Shown: positions 37,705 through 47,138 of the stretch, one piece after another | Numbering within the stretch: the first letter of the stretch is position 1 | How the letters are laid out: the number at the start of each line of letters is the position of its first letter | From: an uncultured Paracoccaceae bacterium | GTDB taxonomy: Bacteria; Pseudomonadota; Alphaproteobacteria; Rhodobacterales; Rhodobacteraceae | Assembly: GCA_913061275.1 (NCBI GenBank) | Contig: CAJXSR010000003.1 | Span: 110,038 to 174,037, forward strand | Length of the DNA stretch: 64,000 nucleotides | Direction: 5' to 3' | Notes under the pieces: model-generated | What the model saw: the letters and a program-made list of their open reading frames with translations, nothing else | What the model was told of the DNA's origin: nothing | Database searches by the model: none | Made by a program: the position numbers and the translations under genes

Positions 37705-38682
37705 ATGAAAACTATAAAAACACTTTTAGGGGTAACAGCTGCAGCCCTGACATTCACAGGGTCTGCCTCTGCTGAAAATTGGGATATGCCTATGGCTTAC
37801 TCAGCCAGCAACTATCACAGTATGAATGGTCAGCTGTTTGCAGATGCCGTTGGCGTTTGCACAGGTGGTGATTTAACCATCACAGTTCACCCTGGTGGTT
37901 CATTGTTTGGTGGTGCGGATATCAAACGCGCCGTGCAAACTGCACAAGCACCAATAGGTGAACGCTTCATCTCTGCCCACCAAAATGAAAACCCGCTTTA
38001 CGGCATCGACTCTGTACCATTCCTAGCTACTTCTTTCGCTGACAGTGAAAAACTTTGGGCAGCTACTAAAGACAAACTAGGCGAAGCACTGGCCGATGAT
38101 AATCTTGTATTGTTGTATTCCGTGCCGTGGCCACCACAAGGTCTGTACTTCAAAAAGCCTGTGAACAGCGTTGCGGATACCCAAGGCATCAAGTTCCGTT
38201 CTTACAACTCTGCAACAGCACGTATCGCCGACCTTATGGGCATGGCACCTGTGCAAGTTGAAGCAGCCGAACTAAGCCAAGCATTATCAACAGGCGTGGC
38301 AGAGGCGTTCATTTCATCTGGATCAACTGGATATGACCGCAAAGTTTGGGAACAGCTAACGCATTTCTATGATACACAAGCTTGGCTACCTCGTAACTTT
38401 GTTTTCGCAAACAAAGGCGCATTTGACGGCCTGAACAGCCAAACCCAAAATTGCCTGCGCAGCTCTGGTATGTTGGCACAAGCTGCAGGTACTGCACGTG
38501 CAGAACAGCTGGCTGGTTGGTATCTACAACAACTGGCTGCAAACGGCATGACCGTTACTGCACCCAGTGGGCAACTGGTTGAAGATTTGCAAACAATCGG
38601 TGCAACAATGGCCACAGAATGGGCCGAAGCTGCTGGCGCAGAAGGTTCAGCCTTGGTTGAAGCTTATAAAGCTAGCAAATAA
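37705..38682 (+). CDS. dctP: TRAP transporter substrate-binding protein (DctP)
   Basis: A 325-residue periplasmic binding protein with a clear signal peptide (MKTIKTLLGVTAAALTFTGSASA). The body has TRAP-DctP hallmarks: GGADIKRAVQTAQAPIG, the YSVPWPPQGLYFKKPV region, and GIKFRSYNSATARIADLMG with the conserved Arg that binds a carboxylate. It would capture an organic or amino acid for the DctQM permease encoded next. A hairpin separates it from dctQ. Confidence 0.87.
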   Translation: MKTIKTLLGVTAAALTFTGSASAENWDMPMAYSASNYHSMNGQLFADAVGVCTGGDLTITVHPGGSLFGGADIKRAVQTAQAPIGERFISAHQNENPLYGIDSVPFLATSFADSEKLWAATKDKLGEALADDNLVLLYSVPWPPQGLYFKKPVNSVADTQGIKFRSYNSATARIADLMGMAPVQVEAAELSQALSTGVAEAFISSGSTGYDRKVWEQLTHFYDTQAWLPRNFVFANKGAFDGLNSQTQNCLRSSGMLAQAAGTARAEQLAGWYLQQLAANGMTVTAPSGQLVEDLQTIGATMATEWAEAAGAEGSALVEAYKASK

Positions 38683-38692
38683 ATAACAAACC

Positions 38693-38731
38693 ATACTGGC
38701 CTGATGTAATCATTGGGCCAGTATAATTTTT
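38693..38731 (+). terminator. Hairpin with T-run between dctP and dctQ
   Basis: ATACTGGCC (38693-38701) pairs with GGCCAGTAT (38716-38724), followed by AATTTTT. Since dctQ follows directly with a strong GGGGAGG ribosome site, this is best read as a partial terminator or 3' stabiliser that keeps the binding protein more abundant than the permease. Confidence 0.65.
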
Positions 38732-38744
38732 GGGGGAGGAAATC

Positions 38745-39266
38745 ATGCTACATCTGTTAAGGAAAACACTGGATGCTTTGTACCGTACATCTGGGTTCTT
38801 AGGGGCCATTTGCCTAATTGCAATCTTGGCCATTGTAACAAGCCAAATGGTGTTACGCTGGTTTGGCCATACTTTGCCAGGTGCAGCAAATTATGCAGGG
38901 TATTTCATGGCAGCATCCTCTTTTTTCATGCTTGCCCACGCACTAAACGAAGGCGCACATATTCGCGTATCTTTAATACTTGGCACTATGGGTCGCTTTC
39001 GCAGATATGGCGAAATTTGGTGCTATGGGGTAGCAGCAGTTACCGCAACCTATTTTGCCAAATACGCAATTAAAACCAACTATTGGTCACACAAATTAAA
39101 TGACATCAGCCAAGGGCAAGATAAAATACCGATTTGGATACCTCAAATTGCAATGTCCATCGGAACAGTTTTATTAGCGATAACACTTTGGGATCATCTT
39201 ATCCGTATCATATTCACCAAACACCTTGGGGTCGAAGACCCTGATATATTAGACGCAGCGGAATAA
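38745..39266 (+). CDS. dctQ: TRAP transporter small permease subunit (DctQ)
   Basis: A 173-residue protein with four hydrophobic segments, matching the DctQ subunit that pairs with DctM. The pieces LRWFGHTLPGAANYAGYFMAA and ALNEGAHIRVSLIL fit the family's conserved central region. The ATG at 38745 is preceded by GGGGAGGAAAT, a strong ribosome site. It is 4 bases upstream of dctM. Confidence 0.85.
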   Translation: MLHLLRKTLDALYRTSGFLGAICLIAILAIVTSQMVLRWFGHTLPGAANYAGYFMAASSFFMLAHALNEGAHIRVSLILGTMGRFRRYGEIWCYGVAAVTATYFAKYAIKTNYWSHKLNDISQGQDKIPIWIPQIAMSIGTVLLAITLWDHLIRIIFTKHLGVEDPDILDAAE

Positions 39267-39270
39267 GCAC

Positions 39271-40578
39271 ATGGAACAATTTGCTTTAACCGCCGTCTTT
39301 TTATTCGCATTATTTTTCTTGCTTGGCAGTGGCGTTTGGATCGGCCTAGCCCTAATGGGCGTTGCCTATATCGGCATGGAAATGTTTACATCACGCCCTG
39401 CGGGCGATGCGATGTTAACCGTTATTTGGGCCTCATCATCATCGTGGACGCTCACCGCACTTCCTCTGTTCATCTGGATGGGTGAGGTTCTGTTTCGAAC
39501 GCGATTATCCGAGGATATGTTTCGCGGCCTAGCCCCTTGGATGGCAAAATTACCAGGCGGGCTGCTGCATACAAATGTTGTAGGGTGTACAATTTTTGCC
39601 GCCGTTTCTGGCTCATCCGCTGCAACGCTTACAACTGTTGGGAAAATGTCGATCCCGGAATTGCGCAAACGGGGTTATCCAGAATTCATGACCATCGGAA
39701 CCCTTGCTGGCTCTGCCACATTGGGCCTAATGATCCCGCCATCGTTAACTTTGATCGTTTACGGCGTTACAATTAACGAAAGTATTTCACAGTTGTTTAT
39801 GGCAGGTATCTTACCTGGCTTAACGCTGGCGATCATGTTCATGCTTTATATTGTTGCATGGTATTACTTGAAGCCAGAGCAACGACCAGAACCAGAACCA
39901 GAAATGTCATTTAGTGATAAGGTTAAGGAATCGAGATTTCTGATCCCTGTCATATGTTTGGTGTCATTGGTTATTGGCTCTATGTATTTCGGCTGGGCTA
40001 CTGCCACCGAAGCTGCAGCATTTGGAGTTTTAGGCGCTATGGCGTTAGCCGCAGTACAAGGTTCGCTTAGCATCAAAACCCTTTCTGAAAGTTTGATGGG
40101 GGCTGCTAAAACCTCGGCAATGATTGCGCTAATCCTAATGGGCGCGTCATTTCTAACCTTGTCTATGGGCTTTACTGGCTTGCCGCGTTCCTTGGCAAAT
40201 TTCATAGCCGAGCTTGGCCTTTCACCGATTTCTCTGATTGCCGCATTAACCGTGTTTTACATCATAATCGGTATGTTCCTAGATGGTATTTCGTCGGTAG
40301 TACTGACCATGGCGATTGTAGAGCCAATGATCCGCCAGGCAGGCATAGATGTTATCTGGTTTGGTATATTCATCGTGGTGGTTGTAGAGATGGCACAAAT
40401 CACGCCACCGATTGGGTTCAACCTGTTTGTTATGCAGGCAATCACGCCACATGAAATCGGGTATATTGCCAGAACTGCGATACCTATGTTCCTAATCATG
40501 GTTGTAATGGTTGCGGTCTTGGTCGCCTTCCCAGAGCTAGCAACATGGTTGCCAGAACAACTTCGAAGTAGGCCATAA
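39271..40578 (+). CDS. dctM: TRAP transporter large permease subunit (DctM)
   Basis: A 435-residue membrane protein with about 12 segments of the DctM/ion-transporter superfamily. Typical blocks are SGSSAATLTTVGKMSIPELRKRGY near residue 115, GSATLGLMIPPSLTLIVYG near 145, and ITPPIGFNLFVMQ near 375. It drives sodium-dependent uptake of the DctP ligand. Its stop overlaps the next start (TAATG at 40576-40580). Confidence 0.88.
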   Translation: MEQFALTAVFLFALFFLLGSGVWIGLALMGVAYIGMEMFTSRPAGDAMLTVIWASSSSWTLTALPLFIWMGEVLFRTRLSEDMFRGLAPWMAKLPGGLLHTNVVGCTIFAAVSGSSAATLTTVGKMSIPELRKRGYPEFMTIGTLAGSATLGLMIPPSLTLIVYGVTINESISQLFMAGILPGLTLAIMFMLYIVAWYYLKPEQRPEPEPEMSFSDKVKESRFLIPVICLVSLVIGSMYFGWATATEAAAFGVLGAMALAAVQGSLSIKTLSESLMGAAKTSAMIALILMGASFLTLSMGFTGLPRSLANFIAELGLSPISLIAALTVFYIIIGMFLDGISSVVLTMAIVEPMIRQAGIDVIWFGIFIVVVVEMAQITPPIGFNLFVMQAITPHEIGYIARTAIPMFLIMVVMVAVLVAFPELATWLPEQLRSRP

Positions 40579-41507
40579 TGCTACGGTTTTTGTCCTTCAT
40601 TGGGCAAAAATCATCTTTGGTACTTTTGCTGGGCCTGCTACTGGTGGCGGTTTTACCATCCGTTTCCAGTATGCTGCGCCCGGCATTGCCGTTTCTGGTT
40701 GCCTTGGTTCTTGGGCTGGCGATAGCCCGCCTTGATATGCGTATTGTCTTAACAGAGTTCGCAGACCTTCGAAAAACACTTACATTACTTGGTCTGGTAC
40801 TGGGCTTCATGCCCGTTAGCTGTATTATTCTAATATCTATATGGCGGTTGTTAGGATTAGCTGAAGACACCATATTATTGCTGGTTGTTTTTGCTGCCGC
40901 CCCACCCTTAAGCTCGTCCGCAAGCCTTAGCTTATTGATGGGATATAATGCGCGTATAACATTGCAAGTAACTTTGCTTGCAACAATCGCTATGCCAATT
41001 ATCGGCCCCGCATGTTTTGCCATTATAGGCGTTACAACCAATATCGCGATCCTCTCTATGGCCCTTCATATTGCAGGTATGATTGCGGGGGGGTTTTTGA
41101 TCGGCTTGGCCATACAACGCTTCATTGGAAAAGTTGCAATAAATAACAACCCACAGGCCTTCAACGGCTTGGTGACCATATCAATGATCGTTTTCTTATT
41201 CCCGCTTTTTGATGGCGTCATCGTTTTCATCTTGCAAGAACCTATGCAATCACTCTTTATTTTAATTCTGGCAATAGCTCTGAACATCGGTGGAAACTTA
41301 CTGGTACGAAACTTATGCAAGCACATTACCAATCCCCAAACTGCAAACGCATTGGGGCTAATGTTTGGCAACAGAAATGTATCATTCTATCTTGCCGTTT
41401 TACCACTCAACCCGTTGTTAAGTATCTTTGTTGCCGCATCACAAATTCCGATTTATGCAACACCCAGCTTGTTTAGGCGCGATACCCAGATTAATCTGGA
41501 TCCATAA
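40578..41507 (+). CDS. BASS-family (bile acid:Na+ symporter-like) transporter
   Basis: A 309-residue protein with 9-10 hydrophobic segments, including FAAAPPLSSSASLSLLMGYNA and NALGLMFGNRNVSFYLAV, which resemble the two crossover regions of the BASS (bile acid/sodium symporter) fold. It is translationally coupled to dctM. The substrate is unknown. Its position in a TRAP operon suggests efflux or uptake of a related organic acid. Confidence 0.65.
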   Translation: MLRFLSFIGQKSSLVLLLGLLLVAVLPSVSSMLRPALPFLVALVLGLAIARLDMRIVLTEFADLRKTLTLLGLVLGFMPVSCIILISIWRLLGLAEDTILLLVVFAAAPPLSSSASLSLLMGYNARITLQVTLLATIAMPIIGPACFAIIGVTTNIAILSMALHIAGMIAGGFLIGLAIQRFIGKVAINNNPQAFNGLVTISMIVFLFPLFDGVIVFILQEPMQSLFILILAIALNIGGNLLVRNLCKHITNPQTANALGLMFGNRNVSFYLAVLPLNPLLSIFVAASQIPIYATPSLFRRDTQINLDP

Positions 41508-41530
41508 TTTACCACCCCGAAAGGCGAAAC

Positions 41531-42256
41531 GTGGCACCCAATTCAAAACAAGCCTTTTTAGGCATATTGATGCTAGACACGCGTTTCCCCCGAATTTCAG
41601 GGGATGCAGGAAACATCCACAGCTATGCCATTCCTGCACGAACAGCTATTGTAACCGGCGCTGAAAGTTTAGACATTGTTATTGACGGGCTACCTTCACC
41701 AGATTTGGTTGAAGCGTTTATAAGTGCTGCAAAACAGCTAGAGCTAGAAGGTGCAATTGCCATTGTTTCCACATGCGGTTTTTTGGTTTCAATCCAAGAT
41801 CAAATTGCCAATGCGGTCACAATTCCTGTGCTACTTTCAGCCTTGTCGCTACACACAGAAATAAGTGCAACCCACCAAGGAAAACCCATTGGGATATTAA
41901 CTGCGTCCAAAAAAGAATTGGGCCAAACTGCCTTAAAGGCTGCCAACGTAAATCGTAAAAATGCATATATTGAAGGCATGGAAGATTGCCGTGCTTTTAC
42001 CGACGCTATTTTGAAGCCAAAAACCAAACAACCATTGGAAATTGATCGCACACAGGTTGAAAAAGCCGTTGTTAAAAAGGCGCAAAACCTACTAAAAAAT
42101 AATCCAGATATTGCAGCATTCCTATTAGAATGTGGAAACCTGCCGCCTTATTCAGATGCGATTGCACGTGCAACAGGGCGTCCCGTTTATTCTATTATCG
42201 ACGGCGCAAATGACATGGTTGAACGCGCAACCAATCAAACAAGATCAATACCCTAA
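41531..42256 (+). CDS. Asp/Glu/hydantoin racemase-superfamily protein
   Basis: A 241-residue protein of the cofactor-independent aspartate/glutamate racemase superfamily, with the two catalytic-type cysteines: Cys82 in STCGFL and Cys201 in LECGNLPPY. Starts at GTG with AAGG about 6 bases upstream. Family members racemise amino acids, hydantoins or maleate. Next to a DadA-like enzyme and an M20 deacylase it could interconvert amino acid enantiomers before oxidation. Confidence 0.75.
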   Translation: MAPNSKQAFLGILMLDTRFPRISGDAGNIHSYAIPARTAIVTGAESLDIVIDGLPSPDLVEAFISAAKQLELEGAIAIVSTCGFLVSIQDQIANAVTIPVLLSALSLHTEISATHQGKPIGILTASKKELGQTALKAANVNRKNAYIEGMEDCRAFTDAILKPKTKQPLEIDRTQVEKAVVKKAQNLLKNNPDIAAFLLECGNLPPYSDAIARATGRPVYSIIDGANDMVERATNQTRSIP

Positions 42257-42317
42257 AATCCAATATATCAGTACAATCTGCTGGATTTCATAGAATTTCC
42301 AACCCATAGTCATTGAT

Positions 42318-43472
42318 ATGAAAACATCTGAAATTCTTGACCGCCTAATCGCATTTGATACTGTCAGCCATCGATCCAACATGGATATGATTTTATATAT
42401 CCAAAAGTTATTATCAGATATTGGCGCAGACGTTTCACTGATTAAAAACGCGGATGAAAGCAAAGCCAACCTATATGCCACCATCGGGCCCAAAGGCCAT
42501 GCAGGCGTGTTGTTGTCAGGACATACAGATGTTGTACCCGTAGAAGGGCAAAACTGGTCAGTACCCCCTTTTCAGTTAACCCAGAAAAACGGGCGGTATT
42601 ACGGACGTGGCACCGCCGACATGAAAGGCTTTCTTGCTTGCGCATTAAGTGCGGCCATCAAAGCATCCCAAAAAGATCTAAAAACACCCCTGCATCTTGC
42701 ATTTTCTTATGACGAAGAAATTGGATGTATCGGTGTGCGCAGTCTGATTGACATGTTGCGCTCTGCCCCCATCCGCCCGTTGTTTTGCATCATAGGAGAG
42801 CCTACAGGCATGGCGGTTGCAACAGGCCATAAAGGTAAAACCGCCCTACATGCAGATTGCATCGGAAAAGAGGCCCATTCCGCCCTCGCCCCAACAGGGT
42901 TAAATGCCATACATCTTGCAGCGGACTTCGTCACCGAACTACGAAGCATTCAGGCAGATATAGTTGCAAACGGGGCGCGTGATGCCGATTATGACGTGCC
43001 TTACACGACCGTACATGTTGGTAAAATCCATGGTGGGCTTGTCGTGAACATAGTCCCCAACCTTTGCACTTTAGATTTTGAAATTCGCAACATGGTGCAA
43101 GATGATCCTCAAGAAATTCTAACACAAATGCAAGAAGCTGCTGATAAGATCACCAAAATCGCACAATCCCATACCCCAGAGGCAAGTATTAAGATCACCA
43201 CAACAAACACTTACCCGGGCCTAAACACGCCTACCGACGCCAATGTAGTTTCCTTTGTAAAGTCACTTACAGGGGCAAATGGCACAATCAAAGTAGCCTT
43301 TGGCACAGAGGGCGGCTTATTCGATCGGGATTTGGATATACCCACAGTTATTTGCGGGCCAGGCTCTATGGCACAAGGCCATAAACCAGATGAATATGTC
43401 AGTGTTGAACAAATGCAAAAATGCGATACCGCCCTTGGCATATTGATAGATCGATTGGTTGCTGGGCTTTAA
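42318..43472 (+). CDS. M20 metallopeptidase, acetylornithine deacetylase-like (ArgE type)
   Basis: A 384-residue zinc deacylase: SGHTDVVPV (metal ligand His and Asp region) near residue 72, GRGTADMKGF near 98, YDEEIGCIG with catalytic Glu near 133, and IGEPTGM near 160. The dimerisation domain follows. It hydrolyses an N-acyl amino acid, as ArgE does for N-acetylornithine. In this cluster, away from arginine genes, it more likely serves the imported N-acyl or D-amino compound. Confidence 0.83.
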   Translation: MKTSEILDRLIAFDTVSHRSNMDMILYIQKLLSDIGADVSLIKNADESKANLYATIGPKGHAGVLLSGHTDVVPVEGQNWSVPPFQLTQKNGRYYGRGTADMKGFLACALSAAIKASQKDLKTPLHLAFSYDEEIGCIGVRSLIDMLRSAPIRPLFCIIGEPTGMAVATGHKGKTALHADCIGKEAHSALAPTGLNAIHLAADFVTELRSIQADIVANGARDADYDVPYTTVHVGKIHGGLVVNIVPNLCTLDFEIRNMVQDDPQEILTQMQEAADKITKIAQSHTPEASIKITTTNTYPGLNTPTDANVVSFVKSLTGANGTIKVAFGTEGGLFDRDLDIPTVICGPGSMAQGHKPDEYVSVEQMQKCDTALGILIDRLVAGL

Positions 43473-43520
43473 GACGCATAGTTACCCAGCTTTGGCCCCG
43501 TAAACATCCCGATTATAAAT

Positions 43521-44687
43521 TTATGTAAAATAATCCTGACATTGCTTTGTAAACTCTAACGCCGCATTAGAAAGCCCCACACCTTTACGGGTGGCCAAAA
43601 CCAATTTTGGCGGGTGCATATCTGTAATCAACTGGCGGACAACAACAACGTTGCCATCATAAGAAACATCTGCCGCAGGTTTCGTGGGCATCACACTAAA
43701 TCCCAAGCCCTGCCCAACCATTCCGCGCACCATTTCCAAAGAGGTTGAACTATAAGCCACCGTTACATCCACACCTGCATCTTCAAACATGCCCAAAAAA
43801 TAATCGCGACTTGGCGGGGCGTTTAACAATACCATCGGATGCCCAGCCAAATCTTTTGGTAACAATGTATCATAGGCTACCAATGGATGATCTGCGGGAA
43901 GCAGTACATAGGCCTTTTGCTCGGTCAAAGGAATAACATCCAGTGCATCCGACAAGCCCAGATCATAAAGTAAAGCAACTTCCGTCTGACCTGACAGCAG
44001 GCTTTCTTGCACTCGGCGTTGATCCCCTTCAAAAAGGTTTAGCTTTAATTTACTACCATCACGCACCATACGGCCGATCAGTTCTGGCATAAAAAACGGC
44101 CCAAACATATCAAAACACCCAACATTCAAATTCTGCTCGGATGCTGCTTTGCCGTCTTCGATCGAATTAAATCCATCAATACGCCATGCAGCACCATATG
44201 CGCGTTTTGAATATATCAACGGTGATCCGCGATCCGCCTCATAAATTTCCTGAACTTCACCCATGAAAATATAATGCGTGCCAACTAACTCACTGGATTG
44301 CACTTTGCAGTCAAACGCTACCAGCGGATCAATTACACGTGCCGCCCCTGTAGACATGGCATGCCAATTTGAACATTCAAACTTGTCCTGCACCTTGTCC
44401 TTAAAACGTCCCGCAAATGTATCCGAAATATAAGACTGGTCGTCACGCAAAATATTTACACAAAAAACACCGTTATCAATAATCGCCTGCGCTGTTGCGC
44501 TTTGCTGATGAACGCACACCAATAATGTAGGTTTTGACGTATCCGCAGATACCGATGACATCGCTGAAACCGTCACCCCCATGCGCCCCGCGTCACCGTC
44601 AGTAGTTACCACATTAACCGTACAGGCGGCATGTGACATGCCACTCAAAAACTGTGCGCGTAAATCAAGCTTGGTTTTCTTATTCAT
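43521..44687 (-). CDS. Fusion of flavin reductase-like domain and LysR-type effector-binding domain
   Basis: A 388-residue two-part protein. Residues 1-170 match the flavin reductase-like FMN-binding domain (HpaC/DIM6 type): AACTVNVVTTDG, GVTVSAMSSVSADTSKPTLLVCV and GVFCVNIL. Residues about 185-388 read as the ligand-binding domain of LysR regulators (NVGCFDMFGPFFMPELI, ESLLSGQTEVALLYD, HPMVLLNAPPSRDYF, EMVRGMVGQGLGFSVMP), with no helix-turn-helix. It may be an allosterically controlled flavin reductase, or a binding protein that uses the flavin domain otherwise. It ends 3 bases before the Rieske oxygenase gene begins its 3' side (44691), so it is co-transcribed after that gene. Confidence 0.82.
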   Translation of the reverse strand: MNKKTKLDLRAQFLSGMSHAACTVNVVTTDGDAGRMGVTVSAMSSVSADTSKPTLLVCVHQQSATAQAIIDNGVFCVNILRDDQSYISDTFAGRFKDKVQDKFECSNWHAMSTGAARVIDPLVAFDCKVQSSELVGTHYIFMGEVQEIYEADRGSPLIYSKRAYGAAWRIDGFNSIEDGKAASEQNLNVGCFDMFGPFFMPELIGRMVRDGSKLKLNLFEGDQRRVQESLLSGQTEVALLYDLGLSDALDVIPLTEQKAYVLLPADHPLVAYDTLLPKDLAGHPMVLLNAPPSRDYFLGMFEDAGVDVTVAYSSTSLEMVRGMVGQGLGFSVMPTKPAADVSYDGNVVVVRQLITDMHPPKLVLATRKGVGLSNAALEFTKQCQDYFT

Positions 44688-44690
44688 TAT

Positions 44691-45815
44691 TTATGCCTTT
44701 GCTGCCGTAATCATAGCATTTATATACTGCGCAAAATCATAATTTGGCCGTTCCAAATGCGACAGATGCCCAGGTTTTGCTAATGTTGAACATAAACCAC
44801 GATACACTTTTTCTGTACAGCCACGATCCTCAACATTCACTTCATCAAGTAAATCTTTCAGCTTTGTAAAATTACCCTGCGCATCGGGATCATTCGCATA
44901 ATCATCTGACATTCCACCGCCAAAACCAATGCGTACCTTGCCCACGCCATCAGGGTGCAGCGTCAGGTACCAAAAATATCCAGGTGTTAATGTTATCAAC
45001 AGACTTGGATATATCGCCAATAAAAATGTAGTTCGGCGCATATCGCCTTTCAGACGCGTATTGTTCTTATGTGCCATTGCAATTTTTAACGAGTCGTCTT
45101 TCAAAATCGTATGATAATTGAACGCAGGCAGGCCCGGCGGGCAAACCATTTCATCCAGCTTAGACAACCCGCCTATTGTCCCCGCATGGCATACTGGTAG
45201 ATGATAACTTTCCATAAAATTTTCCGCCAAAACCTTCCAATTTGTATCCCACAGATGCGTTTCAAAAAACGTTTCTGTGTAATTGGTCATGTCGTAACCA
45301 CTTACCAAACTTTCCACTTCAGCCAACTGTTCCGATACATTTGGAACGTCAGGGTTCAAACTAACGAAAACCCACCCCAACCATTCCTCACACCGAACTA
45401 CAGGTAATTTATAACCATCTTTGCAAAACCCTTCATTCAACGTCATTGCAGGTGCGCCACGCAACGTACCATCCAAATTATACGTCCAGGCATGATAGGG
45501 GCACACAATAGACCGTGTATTCCCACGCCCGCTTAGCAATGTTGACATGCGGTGCAAACAAACATTGGATTGCGCCCGCAAAACCCCCTCTTTATCACGG
45601 ATCACCATTATCGGCTGCCCTGCCAATTCCAGCGTTACATAGTCACCAGGCTTATCCAATGCGCTGGCCCGCCCAACACAAAACCAGTCTTTGCTGAAAA
45701 TATCCGACAGTTCATGTTCTAAAAATGTTCCCGACGTATAAACTTCAGGCGGCATCGCACGGGCTTGTTCAAAGGGAACAGCTACGTTCTGTTGCAGTTT
45801 TTGAACGGCATTCAT
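44691..45815 (-). CDS. Rieske-type ring-hydroxylating oxygenase alpha subunit
   Basis: A 374-residue oxygenase. The Rieske [2Fe-2S] ligands are in CLHRM and CPYHAW near residues 78-98; the mononuclear iron site is ENFMESYHLPVCH near 200. I took the ATG at 45815 with AAAGAG upstream; the frame extends 22 codons further but without conservation. Relatives act on aromatics or on quaternary amines such as glycine betaine; the substrate is not decidable. The downstream flavin reductase fusion could supply reduced flavin or electrons, although the usual partner is a ferredoxin reductase. Confidence 0.82.
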   Translation of the reverse strand: MNAVQKLQQNVAVPFEQARAMPPEVYTSGTFLEHELSDIFSKDWFCVGRASALDKPGDYVTLELAGQPIMVIRDKEGVLRAQSNVCLHRMSTLLSGRGNTRSIVCPYHAWTYNLDGTLRGAPAMTLNEGFCKDGYKLPVVRCEEWLGWVFVSLNPDVPNVSEQLAEVESLVSGYDMTNYTETFFETHLWDTNWKVLAENFMESYHLPVCHAGTIGGLSKLDEMVCPPGLPAFNYHTILKDDSLKIAMAHKNNTRLKGDMRRTTFLLAIYPSLLITLTPGYFWYLTLHPDGVGKVRIGFGGGMSDDYANDPDAQGNFTKLKDLLDEVNVEDRGCTEKVYRGLCSTLAKPGHLSHLERPNYDFAQYINAMITAAKA

Positions 45816-45927
45816 ATTTGCATCTCTTTCAAACGGTGATCTATTACGAATAGTTTGATGTTCATTTTCTCTTCTTACCATAAATATTATACTTCATTAA
45901 TGTTATCCATACACAAAGAACATGTTT

Positions 45928-45945
45928 CCTTAGTGCTGACTAAGG
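45928..45945. promoter_or_regulatory. Inverted repeat between divergent oxygenase and ABC importer genes
   Basis: CCTTAGT-GCTG-ACTAAGG: perfect 7-base arms around 4 bases, in the 290-base gap between the Rieske oxygenase gene and the ABC binding-protein gene. It is a good operator candidate for a shared regulator of both transcripts. It does not resemble a Fur box that I recognise. Confidence 0.5.
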
Positions 45946-46105
45946 TAAGTATGAGGTATCATTTCATGCGTTATGGGCAAAAATACGTACACATAAACGG
46001 GCATAATTATTAAGCTTTTGCCTTTTACAAAATAGTCTGTTTGTATCGCAGGGTATTTCACCAAGTAAGTTGATGAACATCCAAATAAACAAGAGGGAGG
46101 ATTTT

Positions 46106-47116
46106 ATGAAAAAATCAGCAACAATAGGTATTTTATCATTAGCGGCAGCTTTCGCATCAAGCCATGCAAGTGCAGATGAATTAAGTTTAGTTTGTAGTGC
46201 AGAACAAAGCTGGTGTGATTTAATGGCCAGCGGTTTTGAAGCAAAAACAGGCATTGATGTTGCAATGGTACGCAAAAGTACGGGCGAAACCTTGGCCCAA
46301 GTACGTGCCGAAGCAGGAAACCCAAAAATTGACGTTTGGTGGGGTGGCACAGGTGATCCGCATTTAGTTGCCGCCGAAGAAGGCTTAACCCAAGCATCAG
46401 GTGCTGACACCGCTCAATTACTTGATTGGGCCGTAAACATGCACACTATTTCAGGTGGTAAAACTGTAGGGATCTATGCAGGCGCATTAGGCATAGCATA
46501 TAATTCAGAAATTCTGGCTGAAAAAGGCGCCCAGCCACCGGCCTGTTGGAAAGATTTGATGAACCCTGCATATGCTGGCGAAATTCAGGTTGCTAACCCA
46601 AACAGCTCTGGCACCGCCTATACCGAATTGGCAACATTCGTTCAATTATTTGGCGAAGACGAAGCCTTTCGGCTGCTAAAAGAAATTGGTAAAAATGTGA
46701 ACTCATATACCAAATCTGGCTCTGCACCTAGCAAGGCTGCCGCACGTGGGGAAACTGGTATTTCAATCGGTTTCATGCACGATATGGTCAAACTGGCATC
46801 AAAAGGTTTTCCTTTGAAAATTGTAGCACCTTGCGAAGGCACTGGATATGAAGTGGGTGCCGTCAGCATTATAGAAGGCGCAAAAAACTTGGATGCGGCG
46901 AAACAATGGGTTGAGTACGCACTTGACGCAGATGTGCAATCATTGGCGCAAACAGTAAAATCATTTCAAGTGCCATCCAATTCTAACGCTAAAGTGGCTC
47001 CGGAATCGCCTGACCTGAACTCGATCAAATTGATTGATTACGATTTCGCAACGTACGGATCATCCGAAACGCGCGGCCGTTTGCTAAGCCGCTGGGATGC
47101 TGAAGTCAAACCATAA
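46106..47116 (+). CDS. ABC transporter periplasmic binding protein (AfuA/FbpA-like)
   Basis: A 336-residue family-1 solute-binding protein. A signal peptide is visible (MKKSATIGILSLAAAFASSHASA) after an ATG at 46106 with a strong GGGAGGA site. Core motifs: VCSAEQSWCDLMASGFEAKTGI, GETLAQVRAEAGNPKIDVWWGG and AYNSEIL. These match ferric-iron/AfuA-type and also 2-aminoethylphosphonate- or spermidine-type proteins. The neighbouring oxygenase and PLP enzyme genes would favour an organic nitrogen compound, but iron cannot be excluded. Confidence 0.78.
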   Translation: MKKSATIGILSLAAAFASSHASADELSLVCSAEQSWCDLMASGFEAKTGIDVAMVRKSTGETLAQVRAEAGNPKIDVWWGGTGDPHLVAAEEGLTQASGADTAQLLDWAVNMHTISGGKTVGIYAGALGIAYNSEILAEKGAQPPACWKDLMNPAYAGEIQVANPNSSGTAYTELATFVQLFGEDEAFRLLKEIGKNVNSYTKSGSAPSKAAARGETGISIGFMHDMVKLASKGFPLKIVAPCEGTGYEVGAVSIIEGAKNLDAAKQWVEYALDADVQSLAQTVKSFQVPSNSNAKVAPESPDLNSIKLIDYDFATYGSSETRGRLLSRWDAEVKP

Positions 47117-47138
47117 GAAATTATCATAAAACATTTTT

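Noticed and set aside
40496..41041. Antisense open frame of about 181 codons over the dctM/BASS junction
   Set aside because: It spans the end of one real gene and the start of another and has no motif of its own.
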